A model generated the notes under the pieces. The model had not been told where the DNA came from. It saw nothing but the letters and a program-made list of their open reading frames with translations, and ran no database searches. Source: Bradyrhizobium iriomotense (GTDB lineage Bacteria > Pseudomonadota > Alphaproteobacteria > Rhizobiales > Xanthobacteraceae). Taken from it: a stretch of DNA of 64,000 nucleotides. The stretch lies in contig NZ_JAFCLP010000024.1 in the NCBI RefSeq assembly GCF_018129405.1, positions 38,727-102,726 on the forward strand. Reading direction: 5' to 3'. Both the position numbers and the translations under genes were made by a program. This document shows, piece by piece, positions 56,369 to 64,000 of this stretch (within the stretch, counting starts at the first letter, position 1; the number at the start of each line of letters is the position of its first letter).

Positions 56369-57384
56369 TGCATCACCTCGTTGTCGATCTGGCCGCGCTG
56401 GACATAGGCAAGCGTCAGCTCGGCGAGTGCCGGCGCGATCAGGAAGCCGTGGCGGTAGAGGCCGTTGACGGCGATGGTCTCGCCGCGGATGCCGATGCGC
56501 GGCAAATTGTCGGGATAAGCGGGGCGAAGGCCGGAGCCGAACTCGACGATGCGCGCCTCCCCGAAGGCTGGGTGCACCGTGTAGGCCGCGCCCAAGAGCT
56601 CCAGCGCGGAGCGGACGCTGACGCCGGTGTCCTCGGCCTCGATCGAGGTCGCGCCCAGCATGAACAGGTTCTGCTCGCGCGGGATCACATAGAGCGGCCA
56701 GCGCGGGTGGATCAGCCGCACGGGACGCGAAAGCTGCACCTCGCTGGTCTCGATCAGGATCATCTCGCCCTTGACGCCGCGCAAGCCAGGCTGCTCCTCG
56801 CGCGCGGAAAGGCCGCGGCAGTCGATCACGATGCCTTTAGGATTAAGGTTTGCGAGATCCTTGGCGGTGACGTCGCTATCGAACTTGATGGTGCCGCCGG
56901 CGGCAAGGATGCGCTCGTGCAGCTTCGGCAGCACGCGGCGCGGCTCGACATGGCCCTCGGTCGGGAAGAACAGCGCATCGCGAAAACGTCCCTCCAGCGA
57001 CGGCTCGAGCTCGGCGAGAGCTGTGGCATCGAGGCGGCGATGGCCTTCGGTCATGCGGGCAAAGCGCTCGAAATCGTTGCGCTCGCGCGGGTGAGCAACG
57101 ACCAGCGAGCCGTTGAAGGGGGTATCCGGCAATTCGCGCCGCCAGATGTCGAGCGAGCGCAGGCCCAGGCGGCTGATGATGGGTTCGGCGACCTCGGCCT
57201 CGCAATAGGGCGCCAGCATGCCGCCGGCCCAGTGGCTGGTGGAATCGGTCATGGTGGCGTCACCGCGCTCGTGTAGCGTCACGGTGTGGCCGGCCTGCGC
57301 GAACAGCAGGGCTTGCCAGGCGCCGGCAATGCCTGCGCCGATGATGGATACCGGTGAATCCGGTCGCTTGGTGGTCTGCAACAT
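56359..57384 (-). CDS. thiO: Glycine oxidase ThiO
   Basis: A 341-residue FAD enzyme that oxidises glycine to the imine used by ThiG. The FAD motif is VSIIGAGIAGAWQALLF; the C-terminus RHGFLIAPALAELTLAYVQR holds the second FAD contact. It is the first gene of the thi operon. Its start lies at the end of a TPP aptamer, and AGGGACAGGG, the likely ribosome site, falls inside or next to the closing stem. Confidence 0.92.
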   Translation of the reverse strand: MLQTTKRPDSPVSIIGAGIAGAWQALLFAQAGHTVTLHERGDATMTDSTSHWAGGMLAPYCEAEVAEPIISRLGLRSLDIWRRELPDTPFNGSLVVAHPRERNDFERFARMTEGHRRLDATALAELEPSLEGRFRDALFFPTEGHVEPRRVLPKLHERILAAGGTIKFDSDVTAKDLANLNPKGIVIDCRGLSAREEQPGLRGVKGEMILIETSEVQLSRPVRLIHPRWPLYVIPREQNLFMLGATSIEAEDTGVSVRSALELLGAAYTVHPAFGEARIVEFGSGLRPAYPDNLPRIGIRGETIAVNGLYRHGFLIAPALAELTLAYVQRGQIDNEVMQCA

Positions 57385-57389
57385 CCCTG

Positions 57390-57491
57390 TCCCTTCGCCG
57401 GCATGACCCGGATCAGGTTCAAAGGGTCACCGCGGTCCTGGGCGGTATTGCCCATTTAGCGGTATCTCAGCTCCTCCTCGGAGCACCCCTC
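57390..57491 (-). promoter_or_regulatory. TPP riboswitch (thi box)
   Basis: Read on the minus strand it has the conserved pieces of the TPP aptamer: GGGGTGCTCC, CTGAGATACCGC, then ACCCTTTGAACCTGATCCGG and GTCATGCCGGCGAAGGGA. It ends just before the thiO ATG at 57384. TPP binding would hide the purine-rich site before the start codon, so translational control is likely. Confidence 0.95.
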
Positions 57492-57549
57492 GGAACGGGT
57501 CTAATGTATGCCAGGGAGGCGGGGTGGTCAACGCGTCAACCACAGGGCA

Positions 57550-57630
57550 GTCATTCCGGGATGGTGCGAAGCACAAGGCCCGGAAATCTCGAGATTCCGG
57601 GTTCGATGCTTTGCATCGTCCCGGAATGAC
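57550..57630. repeat. CTCGAG-centred palindromic repeat, copy 3
   Basis: GTCATTCCGGGATGG at the left, CGTCCCGGAATGAC at the right, centre CGGAAATCTCGAGATTCCGG. It lies between the riboswitch and the transglycosylase stop. Confidence 0.87.
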
Positions 57631-57632
57631 GA

Positions 57633-58169
57633 TCAGTTGTGCGGAACCTGCGCCCGCGCGTTGCGGACGCCTTGCGTGAGCTTCCGGTGCGGAACGTTGC
57701 CGAAGATCGGCTGCGGATTGCCGTTCGGCTCGAGCCATGTCTCACCCGCATTGGCGACCTGCATGGTCTCCTGCCGCTGCCGCTTTGCAACGTAGTAATA
57801 GCCGCCCGCGAAATAACGCACAGCTCTCGCGTGGTCGCCATTGGCGGCGCGATAGGCGCCGGCGAGGTACTTCACCGCATAGGTGAGATTGGTGTTGGGA
57901 TCGCGCAGACCGGCGGCATCGCCGGTGTAGCCGACCCCGCGGGCGGTCGCGAGCTTGATCTGCATCAGCCCGATGGTGCCGCCACGGCCGACGAGGCCGG
58001 GCTGGTAGCGGCTTTCGCGCATGATGACGCGATGCACCAGCGCCTCCGGCACGCCATTGGCGCGGGCATGCATCGCGACCATCTCGGCATATTCGGCTTC
58101 GCCCGCCAATGCGGCCTGCGTCATCATCAGCCCTGCCGCAGCGAGCACGGCAATACGCAAAATTTTCAT
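57633..58169 (-). CDS. Lytic transglycosylase domain protein
   Basis: A 178-residue exported Slt-type enzyme. After a signal peptide (ILRIAVLAAAGLMMTQAALA) the catalytic motif appears as VIMRESRYQPGLVGRGGTIG with Glu near 51 and LMQIKLATARGVGYTG. The following NLTYAVKYLAGAYRAANGDH is a typical SLT region. GAGGAA precedes the ATG. It cuts peptidoglycan glycan strands in the periplasm. Confidence 0.9.
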   Translation of the reverse strand: MKILRIAVLAAAGLMMTQAALAGEAEYAEMVAMHARANGVPEALVHRVIMRESRYQPGLVGRGGTIGLMQIKLATARGVGYTGDAAGLRDPNTNLTYAVKYLAGAYRAANGDHARAVRYFAGGYYYVAKRQRQETMQVANAGETWLEPNGNPQPIFGNVPHRKLTQGVRNARAQVPHN

Positions 58170-58398
58170 CGAAATATTCCTCGGCAGAACGGACCTGCAC
58201 CCTCGCGCGTTAGGCCGTGGGAACACGGCGATGATGTGGCGAAACGCCGCCTCCGGCGATTTTCGCAGGGCCGTCGCTTTTACGACTTAAACCTAGGTTA
58301 AGTTGGCAGCTGGCGGAGTGCCTTACGCGGCAGCGGGTCTGTCCATTGGCGCATTCGCCCAAAATCGCTGATCAAAACCAGCACTCGGGAGGACGTCC

Positions 58399-58599
58399 AT
58401 GACCCCAGCAGACATCGACGACATCCCCAAGCAGAACCCTTGTGCGCAATGTGGCACACCGATCCCGTTCCCGGACTGGATCGAGCCTGGCGAAGGCCGC
58501 GTTTCCTATCTCTGGAAGTGCCAGGCCTGCGGCTATCGCTTCGAGGCGGTCGCGATCTTCGATAAGCACGCGATCGTGCATCCGCCGCTCGCCGCCTGA
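58399..58599 (+). CDS. Small zinc-ribbon protein
   Basis: A 66-residue protein with CxxC pairs at NPCAQCGTPI and WKCQACGYRFEA, a typical zinc-ribbon. GGACG-type purine tract precedes the ATG. It could bind nucleic acid or protein; function is not known. Confidence 0.7.
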   Translation: MTPADIDDIPKQNPCAQCGTPIPFPDWIEPGEGRVSYLWKCQACGYRFEAVAIFDKHAIVHPPLAA

Positions 58600-58614
58600 G
58601 GCGTTGTCTTAAGG

Positions 58615-58663
58615 GCGCATGATCTCTTCGGAAGACCGCTACACACTTTTCCGGATCATGCGC
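58615..58663. repeat. GATC-core palindromic repeat, copy 4 (core only)
   Basis: GCGCATGATC at the left and GATCATGCGC at the right around TTCGGAAGACCGCTACACAC. The extra hairpin of the other copies is missing. It abuts the stop of the kinase gene at 58663. Confidence 0.85.
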
Positions 58664-59991
58664 TAAGCCGCGAGCCGCGGCTCCTGCCATACCGGCAATT
58701 GCATCCGCACGATCAGGCCGTGCGGCTCGCGGTCGTGCAGCGACAGCTCGCCGCCATGGGCGAGCGCGATCGCGCGTGCGATCGACAGGCCGAGGCCGAA
58801 GCCGGTGGACTCGTCCATGGTGCGCGCGTCGTCGCCGCGCACGAACGGCTCCAGCATCTCCTGCTTGCGCGCATCGGAAATGCCGGGGCCGTCATCCTCG
58901 ACGTCGATGACGAGCTTGGTGCCCGATATGTCGAGGCGGATCGTGACCTCGGCGCCGAAGCGCACCGCGTTCTCGACGAGATTGGTGACGCCGCGATGCA
59001 GATCGTCGGGCCGCGCGGCGGCGGTTGCCGACACGGGCCCCTCGTAGTGCACGACATGGCCCATGTCGGCGAACTGGTCGGCGACGAGCTGCAGCGTGCT
59101 GGCGATATCGACCAGGGTCACTGCCTCGATCTTGCGGTCGTTGCGCAACAGCGACAGCACCGATTCCAGCATCGCGCGCATCTGGTCGAGATCCATCAGC
59201 ATGCGCTTGCGGTTGCCCTCGTCCTCGATGAACTCGGCGCGCAGGCGCAGCCGCGTGATCGGCGTGCGCAGATCATGGCTGATCGCGGCCAGCATCCGCG
59301 TGCGATCCGACATCAGCCGCGCGATCCGCTCGTGCATGCGGTTGAGCGCGCGCGCCACCGAGCGGATCTCCTCCGGCCCGCGCTCCGGCAGCGGATCCGC
59401 CTCGCCGTCCAGGCTGAAATTCTCGGCGGCCCTGGCGAAGGAGGACAGCGGCGCAGCCAGCGCATAGGCGGCCCAGAGACCGAGCGTGGTGACGCTGATC
59501 AACACGAACAGCAGCGTCATCAGCCACGGCCCGCCCCAGAAGCGCGATCCGTGCGGCGACGGCTCGACGCGGCCGGCGACCATGGTGCCGTCGGACAGTT
59601 CGACCGCGATCCGATGCAGGCCGCCCTGCGGCGCAAGCGCGAGCACCTTGTACTGATGGCCGAGATGCCGGCGCACATTGTGCAGCTGCTGGCCGTTGCT
59701 ATCGCGGCCGGAGGCGACAGTGCCGGGCGCGAGCAGCTCGATCCCGGCCTTCGGAAACGCGCGGGCGATATCGGCGAGGATCCGCGGCCGCTCGCTCGCC
59801 TCCGCGCCGTTGAGCAGCAGGGCTGCGTCCGCGAGCTGATGCGCGCTGTCGGGCGGCGGATCGGCGCGATCCGGCCGGCTCACCAGGAAGCTCACGGTCA
59901 GGATCAGATGCAGCGCGACGATCGAGGCCACCACCAGCGCGGCGATCTGTCCGCCGATGCTCTTGAGGTGGAAGAAGCGGAACGGCGTCAT
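58663..59991 (-). CDS. EnvZ-type sensor histidine kinase
   Basis: A 442-residue membrane kinase. Two membrane segments (about 16-38 and 157-180) flank a periplasmic sensor of about 120 residues; a HAMP linker (about 180-232) precedes the H-box LAAISHDLRTPITRLRLRAE. The ATPase domain has NLVENAVRFGA, DDGPGIS and GFGLGLSIARAIA. It lies 13 bases after the OmpR-type regulator and pairs with it. Confidence 0.93.
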   Translation of the reverse strand: MTPFRFFHLKSIGGQIAALVVASIVALHLILTVSFLVSRPDRADPPPDSAHQLADAALLLNGAEASERPRILADIARAFPKAGIELLAPGTVASGRDSNGQQLHNVRRHLGHQYKVLALAPQGGLHRIAVELSDGTMVAGRVEPSPHGSRFWGGPWLMTLLFVLISVTTLGLWAAYALAAPLSSFARAAENFSLDGEADPLPERGPEEIRSVARALNRMHERIARLMSDRTRMLAAISHDLRTPITRLRLRAEFIEDEGNRKRMLMDLDQMRAMLESVLSLLRNDRKIEAVTLVDIASTLQLVADQFADMGHVVHYEGPVSATAAARPDDLHRGVTNLVENAVRFGAEVTIRLDISGTKLVIDVEDDGPGISDARKQEMLEPFVRGDDARTMDESTGFGLGLSIARAIALAHGGELSLHDREPHGLIVRMQLPVWQEPRLAA

Positions 59992-60004
59992 GACAGCCGT
60001 TCCC

Positions 60005-60775
60005 TCAGCTGCTCAGGGATGGCGCGACCGCTTCAGTGCTTGCTACCTCAGTGCCTGCTACTTCAGTTCTCGGCGTGAACAGATAGCCGCCGGAGCGCAC
60101 CGTCTTGATGATGGTGGGATCGGCCGGATTGGGCTCGATCTTGCGGCGGATGCGGCTGACCAGCACGTCGATGGAGCGCTCGAACGAGCCGGTGTTGCGC
60201 CCTTGAGTCAGGTCGAGCAGGCTGTCGCGCGACAGCACGCGGCCGGGCCGTTCGCAGAAGGTGCGGAGCAGGTCGAACTCGGCGCTGGTCACCGCGACGC
60301 GCGCGCCTTCGGGATTGCGCAGCTCGCGCAGGCGGAGGTCGATGCGCCAGCCCTCGAAGGCGAGCGTGCTCGCGCCTTCGATCGAGCTTGCCGCCTGCGC
60401 GGCCGCCTGGCGGCGCAGCACCGCGTTGATGCGGGCGAGCAGCTCGCGCGGGTTGAACGGTTTCGGCAGATAGTCGTCCGCGCCCATCTCGAGGCCGACG
60501 ATGCGGTCGACGTCCTCGCCGCGCGCGGTCAGCATGATGATCGGCGTCTGCGCCTCGGAGCGCACCTTGCGGCAGAGGCTGAGGCCGTCCTCGCCCGGCA
60601 GCATGACGTCGAGGATGATGAGGTCGACGCGGTGATCGGCCATGGCGCGCGACATCTCGCGGCCGTCGCTCACGGCGGTGACGTTACAGGCGTTGTTGCG
60701 CAGGTACTTCGCAATCAACGTCCGGGTTTCGCGGTCGTCCTCGACGACCAGGATGTTGGGATTGGGAATGGCCAT
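60005..60775 (-). CDS. OmpR-type response regulator
   Basis: A 256-residue regulator. The receiver (about 7-125) has ILVVEDDRET, phospho-acceptor Asp in LIILDVMLPGEDG and the Lys in DDYLPKPFNPREL. The winged-helix domain (about 150-240) has VTSAEFDLLRTFCERPGRVL and GSFERSIDVLVSRIRRKIEP. A short repeat-like tail (RTEVAGTEVASTEAVAPSLS) is not usual. It is upstream of the kinase in one operon. The start at 60775 puts the receiver at the N-terminus. Confidence 0.93.
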   Translation of the reverse strand: MAIPNPNILVVEDDRETRTLIAKYLRNNACNVTAVSDGREMSRAMADHRVDLIILDVMLPGEDGLSLCRKVRSEAQTPIIMLTARGEDVDRIVGLEMGADDYLPKPFNPRELLARINAVLRRQAAAQAASSIEGASTLAFEGWRIDLRLRELRNPEGARVAVTSAEFDLLRTFCERPGRVLSRDSLLDLTQGRNTGSFERSIDVLVSRIRRKIEPNPADPTIIKTVRSGGYLFTPRTEVAGTEVASTEAVAPSLSS

Positions 60776-60955
60776 GCGCTTTGTTTGTCCAAGATTCGGG
60801 CCAAATGGCGAAGATTTTTGTTTCAGATTGTTTCCGCAGCTCTTTCCGCAACACGGGGACATGCCCGGGCAGGGAAGCAGCAAGGTCTCGTTAAGGCCGT
60901 TAACCATACCGTGACGCGGTCACACAAGAAACCCCGCAAAATCCACGGAGCCATC

Positions 60956-61507
60956 ATGACTTCGATTTCGGCGGCATCCGCCGGTAGCTACCAGTCGCCC
61001 TTGCAGCGGCTGCAGCAGGAATTGCAATCGGAAGTTTCCGCCGGCACGATCTCGTCGTCGGACCAGTCCGCGCTCTCGACGGCGCTGACCGACATCGACA
61101 CCGCGCTCCAGCAGAGCCGCTCGAGCGACCAGTCGAGCGGCACGCGTCCCTCCAAGGAGGACATGCAGTCGAAGATCGACGATCTCATATCCAGCGAAGT
61201 GTCGAACGGGACGCTGACCTCGGACCAGGCCGAGGAGCTGAAGAACGTCTTTCAGTCCGCCTTCGCGAACGGTCCCGGCGGTGCCGGTGGACCGCCGCCC
61301 GGCGCGCCGCCGGACGACAGCTCTTCGGACTCATCGTCGACGGACTCGACGAGCAGCAGCTCGACGGACCAGACCACGGCCGAGATCCTCCAGCAGTTCC
61401 TGCAGGCGCTGCAGCAGTCGCAATCGTCGAGCTCGTCCTACGGCGCGAGCGGCAGCTCATCGAGCAGCTCGAATTTCTCCGCGCTCCTGATCGACTACAA
61501 GAGCTGA
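60956..61507 (+). CDS. Ser/Gln-rich hypothetical protein
   Basis: A 183-residue protein with two helical, acidic/polar segments (PLQRLQQELQSEVSAGTISS, DQSALSTALTDIDTALQQSR and DMQSKIDDLISSEVSNGTLT) and a Ser-rich, Gly/Pro-rich second half. The repeated SEVS(A/N)GT(I/L)(S/T)S-DQ pattern occurs twice, as if duplicated. No signal peptide is visible. I recall similar bradyrhizobial proteins of unknown role. It is divergent from the OmpR/EnvZ-type operon. Confidence 0.65.
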   Translation: MTSISAASAGSYQSPLQRLQQELQSEVSAGTISSSDQSALSTALTDIDTALQQSRSSDQSSGTRPSKEDMQSKIDDLISSEVSNGTLTSDQAEELKNVFQSAFANGPGGAGGPPPGAPPDDSSSDSSSTDSTSSSSTDQTTAEILQQFLQALQQSQSSSSSYGASGSSSSSSNFSALLIDYKS

Positions 61508-61668
61508 CCTCGCGCGACGCGGGTCGGCGCGTTCCCCGCCGCGATCGTGCTTCACCCAGGGCGCATGATCGTCGGCGGGGAACCGTGCGCCGCAATATGT
61601 TCCTGGGTGACCCAGGAACACCTCGCGGCATTGTTGCGCACATCGCGCGACGAAATTGCCGCGCGTAA

Positions 61669-61693
61669 GGAACTGCACGTGAATAGCGCTGTT
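61669..61693 (+). promoter_or_regulatory. Possible EcfG (general stress response) promoter
   Basis: GGAAC at 61669-61673, 16 bases, then TGTT at 61690-61693; EcfG-type promoters read GGAAC-N16/17-CGTT, so one base differs. It lies 38 bases before the PRC-barrel gene. Speculative. Confidence 0.35.
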
Positions 61694-61730
61694 TTCTCCA
61701 CACGAGTTTTCTGTTGAAGGAGAGGACAAC

Positions 61731-62261
61731 ATGCTGACGAAATCGATCGTCGCCGGCCTCGCCGGCACCGCACTGCTTGCGACCGTCGCGGTTGCGCAAA
61801 ACCCGACGGCCACCACCGACAAGGCAGCGCCTGCGGCCACCGCGACAACCACGACCGCCTCGGCGTCGGGTGAATGGCGTGCCTCGAAGATGTCGGGCCT
61901 GAAGATCTACAACGAAGCCAACGAGAACATCGGCTCGATCAACGATCTCCTGATGGACAAGAGCGGCGCCATCAAGATCGCCGTGATCGGTGTCGGCGGC
62001 TTCCTCGGCATGGGCGAGCATCTGGTCGCCGTGCCCTACGAGAAGTTGAAGTTCGTCAACGAGGCGGTGGCCTATACCGGCGCCGGCACGAACCCGGGCG
62101 GCAAGCCCGGCGCGACCACGACGACGGGCGCTGCGACCGGCACCGACAAGCCTGCGGCGACCACGACGTCGTCCGCGTCGAAGTGGTATCCGGACCACGC
62201 CGTGTTCAATGCGAGCAAGGACGAGCTGAAGAACATGCCCGAGTTCAAGTACTCGGAGTAA
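61731..62261 (+). CDS. Exported PRC-barrel domain protein
   Basis: A 176-residue protein: signal peptide (VAGLAGTALLATVAVAQNPT), Thr/Ala-rich linker, then a PRC barrel (about 48-115: SKMSGLKIYNEANENIGSIN, KIAVIGVGGFLGMGEHLVAV, YEKLKF). The C-terminus after a second Thr/Ala-rich stretch is ASKWYPDHAVFNASKDELKN. GGAGAGGAC precedes the ATG. Periplasmic PRC-barrel proteins are common in Rhizobiales and often stress-linked. Confidence 0.85.
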   Translation: MLTKSIVAGLAGTALLATVAVAQNPTATTDKAAPAATATTTTASASGEWRASKMSGLKIYNEANENIGSINDLLMDKSGAIKIAVIGVGGFLGMGEHLVAVPYEKLKFVNEAVAYTGAGTNPGGKPGATTTTGAATGTDKPAATTTSSASKWYPDHAVFNASKDELKNMPEFKYSE

Positions 62262-62284
62262 CGGGCTTCTGATCGGCTGAACGA

Positions 62285-62325
62285 AGCGCGCCTGGTTTTC
62301 ACCGGGCGCGCTGTCGTGTCTTTCT
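62285..62325 (+). terminator. Terminator of the PRC-barrel gene
   Basis: An 11-base stem with one G-U pair, AGCGCGCCTGG/CCGGGCGCGCT (62285-62295, 62302-62312), loop TTTTCA, followed by GTCGTGTCTTTCT. Confidence 0.6.
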
Positions 62326-62381
62326 ACCTCGCCCCGCTTGAACTGTGGGGCTATCGCAGATTGGGCCTGAGCAAGCGCCTC

Positions 62382-62515
62382 GTCCTTCGAGACGACCGCT
62401 TCCAGCGGTCTCCTCAGGATGAGGCTAAGCAGCATTGGCCCCGTTGAATTTGCTGCCGCGCACTCCGCCCTCATCCTGAGGGCCCGCCATCGGCGGGCGT
62501 CTCGAAGGATGCGTT
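62382..62515. repeat. TCCTTCGAGACG-type composite palindrome
   Basis: TCCTTCGAGACGACCGCTTC at the left and GGGCGTCTCGAAGGATG at the right, with CCTCAGGATGAGG and CCCTCATCCTGAGG inside. It lies between the PRC-barrel and the Liv-type gene. Confidence 0.87.
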
Positions 62516-62531
62516 GCGGGCGAGAACACTT

Positions 62532-63743
62532 TCAATGCGTCACCAGCGGGCAGCCGCCCTTGTCGAGCGGACGGAACGCCTCGTCGCCCGGGACGGTGGC
62601 GAGCAGCTTGTAGAGGTCCCACTCGCCCTTGGACTCCTCGGGCTTCTTCACCTCGAACAGATACATGTCGTGGACCATGCGGCCGTCGATGCGGATCTTG
62701 CCGTTCTTGGCAAAGAAGTCGTTGACCGGCGTTTTGCGCATCTGCTCCATCACCTTGGGGGCCTCGTCGGTCTTGATGGCCTCGATCGCCTTCAGATAGT
62801 GCATGGTCGCCGAATAGAGGCCGGCCTGGATCATGGTCGGCATGTGGCCGACCTTCTCGTTGAAGCGCTTGGAGAAGGCGCGCGTCTCCTCGTTCATGTC
62901 CCAGTAGAAGGCGTCGGTGACGATCAGGCCCTGCGTCGCCTTGATGCCGAGCGAATGGGTGTCGGTGATCTCCTGCAGCAGCGCGATCATCTTCTGGCCG
63001 CCCTGGGTCAGGCCGAACTCGGCCGCCTGCTTCAGCGCATTGGTGGTATCGCCACCGGCGTTGGCGAGTGCGACCACCTTGGCCTTGGAGGCCTGGGCCT
63101 GCAGCAGGAACGAGGAGAAGTCCGACGAATTGAGGGGATGACGGACCTCGCCGAGCACCTTGCCGCCGCTCTCCTTGACGACGTTGGCGGCGTCGCGTTG
63201 CAGCGCCATGCCGAAGGCGTAGTCGGCGGTGACGAAGAACCAGGTGTCCTCGCCGCGCTTGACCATCGCCTTGCCGGCGACGTTCGACAGCGCATAGGTA
63301 TCGTAGGTCCAGTGCACGGTATTGGGCGAGCAGGCGGGGCCCGTGATGTCGGAGGAGCCGCCGCCGGAATTGATGTTGATCCTGTTCTTCTCGCGCGTCA
63401 GCGCCGAGATCGGCAGCGCCACCGACGACGTCGGCACGTCGAAGATCGCGTCGACCTTGTCGTTGTCGTACCAGTTGCGGGCAATGTTGACGCCGACGTC
63501 GGGCTTGTTCTGGTGATCGGCGGCGACCACTTGAACCGGCTTGCCGGCGACTTTGGCGCCGTAATCGGCGACCGCCATCTCGACGGCGGCGAGCGAGCCC
63601 TTGCCGGTTGCGTCCGCGTAGAGGCTCGACATGTCCGTGAGCACGCCGATCTTGACGACATCGTCGGAGATCTGCGCCTGCGCGGCGCCGGACGTCGCGG
63701 CGAGCGCGATGCTGGCCGCGACGGCAGCGATGAGTTTTTGCAT
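62532..63743 (-). CDS. Branched-chain amino-acid-type ABC substrate-binding protein
   Basis: A 403-residue periplasmic receptor of the LivK/HAAT family. The signal peptide (LIAAVAASIALAATSGAAQA) is followed by the type-1 periplasmic fold (KIGVLTDMSSLYADATGKGS). The later segments (DTWFFVTADYAFGMALQRDA, HPLNSSDFSSFLLQAQASKA) are typical of the family. No permease or ATPase is next to it in the window, so the importer is either further right or shared. Substrates in the family range from amino acids to aromatic acids and urea. Confidence 0.9.
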   Translation of the reverse strand: MQKLIAAVAASIALAATSGAAQAQISDDVVKIGVLTDMSSLYADATGKGSLAAVEMAVADYGAKVAGKPVQVVAADHQNKPDVGVNIARNWYDNDKVDAIFDVPTSSVALPISALTREKNRININSGGGSSDITGPACSPNTVHWTYDTYALSNVAGKAMVKRGEDTWFFVTADYAFGMALQRDAANVVKESGGKVLGEVRHPLNSSDFSSFLLQAQASKAKVVALANAGGDTTNALKQAAEFGLTQGGQKMIALLQEITDTHSLGIKATQGLIVTDAFYWDMNEETRAFSKRFNEKVGHMPTMIQAGLYSATMHYLKAIEAIKTDEAPKVMEQMRKTPVNDFFAKNGKIRIDGRMVHDMYLFEVKKPEESKGEWDLYKLLATVPGDEAFRPLDKGGCPLVTH

Positions 63744-64000
63744 GTGTTCTCCCTGTGTGTTGTTGTTTGGGCGTTGTTGCGGGGACTGTTCTAGCGGCTA
63801 TCGGCCGCGGCAGCTAAGCGGCGCGCGCCATAGCGGAATGCAAAATCAGAAGGGGCGGGCGGTGTTCCCAGTAGAAGGAGGGAATATCGCAACGGCATGA
63901 TGCACATTGCTGTGCCCTCTCCCCTAGAGCATGTTGTTTTTGACTGGAATCGGGATTCCCACCGGGAGCGATTTCTGATTCAACCTCCATGCTGGAGGGC
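63744..64000. other. Right-edge interval
   Basis: No supported gene. A sequence TAGAGCATGTTGTTTTTGAC followed by GAATCGGGATTCCC near 63925-63960 looks like the start of another repeat, cut by the window edge. Confidence 0.35.

Noticed and set aside
59957-60955. Upstream extension of the Ser-rich protein to 516 residues
   Set aside because: The extension lies opposite the OmpR-type regulator; the start at 60956 follows a purine-rich site and begins a distinct protein.

Overview
The window looks like chromosomal DNA from a Bradyrhizobium-type alphaproteobacterium (Nitrobacteraceae). The basis is high GC with long antisense shadow frames, Irr-type iron-control boxes at bfd/bfr, a FixK/FNR-type box, an intracellular polyhydroxyalkanoate depolymerase, a TPP-riboswitch thi operon, and dense palindromic intergenic repeats typical of that genus. 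The genus call is inference. No rRNA, tRNA, CRISPR array, prophage or conjugative element was seen.

Layout. 1-1.8 kb: a hybrid sensor kinase cut by the left edge. 1.9-10.5 kb: a divergently read XRE-cupin regulator and a six-gene operon (peptide-type ABC importer, FAD amine/amino-acid oxidase, GhrA-like reductase, fused double ATPase), which reads as an uptake-and-oxidation cassette of unknown substrate. 10.9-15.1 kb: a small membrane protein and a large SAM-cyclase-ATPase-TPR protein. 15.1-23.8 kb: PHA depolymerase, GST, enolase-superfamily enzyme, AraC/GyrI regulator, SMP-30 lactonase, GNAT and GMC oxidoreductase. 23.8-25.6 kb: a RAYT transposase bracketed by its own REP palindromes, then a gene-free repeat island with a strongly structured element. 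25.6-29.7 kb: MoxR ATPase, small stress-type membrane protein, VWA protein, rhodanese and mercaptopyruvate sulfurtransferase. 30-36.5 kb: cell-wall enzymes (L,D-transpeptidase, MltB-type transglycosylase), a 2-hydroxyacid dehydrogenase and EttA. 36.6-39 kb: paired secreted glycine-zipper proteins, then bfd and bfr behind Irr-type boxes. 39-45 kb: PPOX protein, hydrolase, collagen-like protein next to a FixK-type box, orphan Fis protein, SDR and J-domain protein.

45.2-52.5 kb: a second RAYT exactly bounded by 32-bp inverted REPs of a different family, with three more paired REPs of that family within 7 kb, among small secreted proteins, RidA, two GSTs, a VOC protein, a uracil/thymine glycosylase-like protein and a DUF6429 protein. 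52.5-57.5 kb: thiO-thiS-thiG-thiE-thiC read leftward from a TPP riboswitch and ended by a clear terminator, with repeat elements in both larger internal gaps. 57.6-63.7 kb: lytic transglycosylase, zinc-ribbon protein, OmpR/EnvZ-type pair, Ser-rich protein, PRC-barrel protein and a Liv-type binding protein.

The most noteworthy content is the pair of RAYT/REP systems with separate cognate REP families, the structured repeat at about 24.7-25.2 kb, and the uncharacterised 1.9-10.5 kb catabolic operon.
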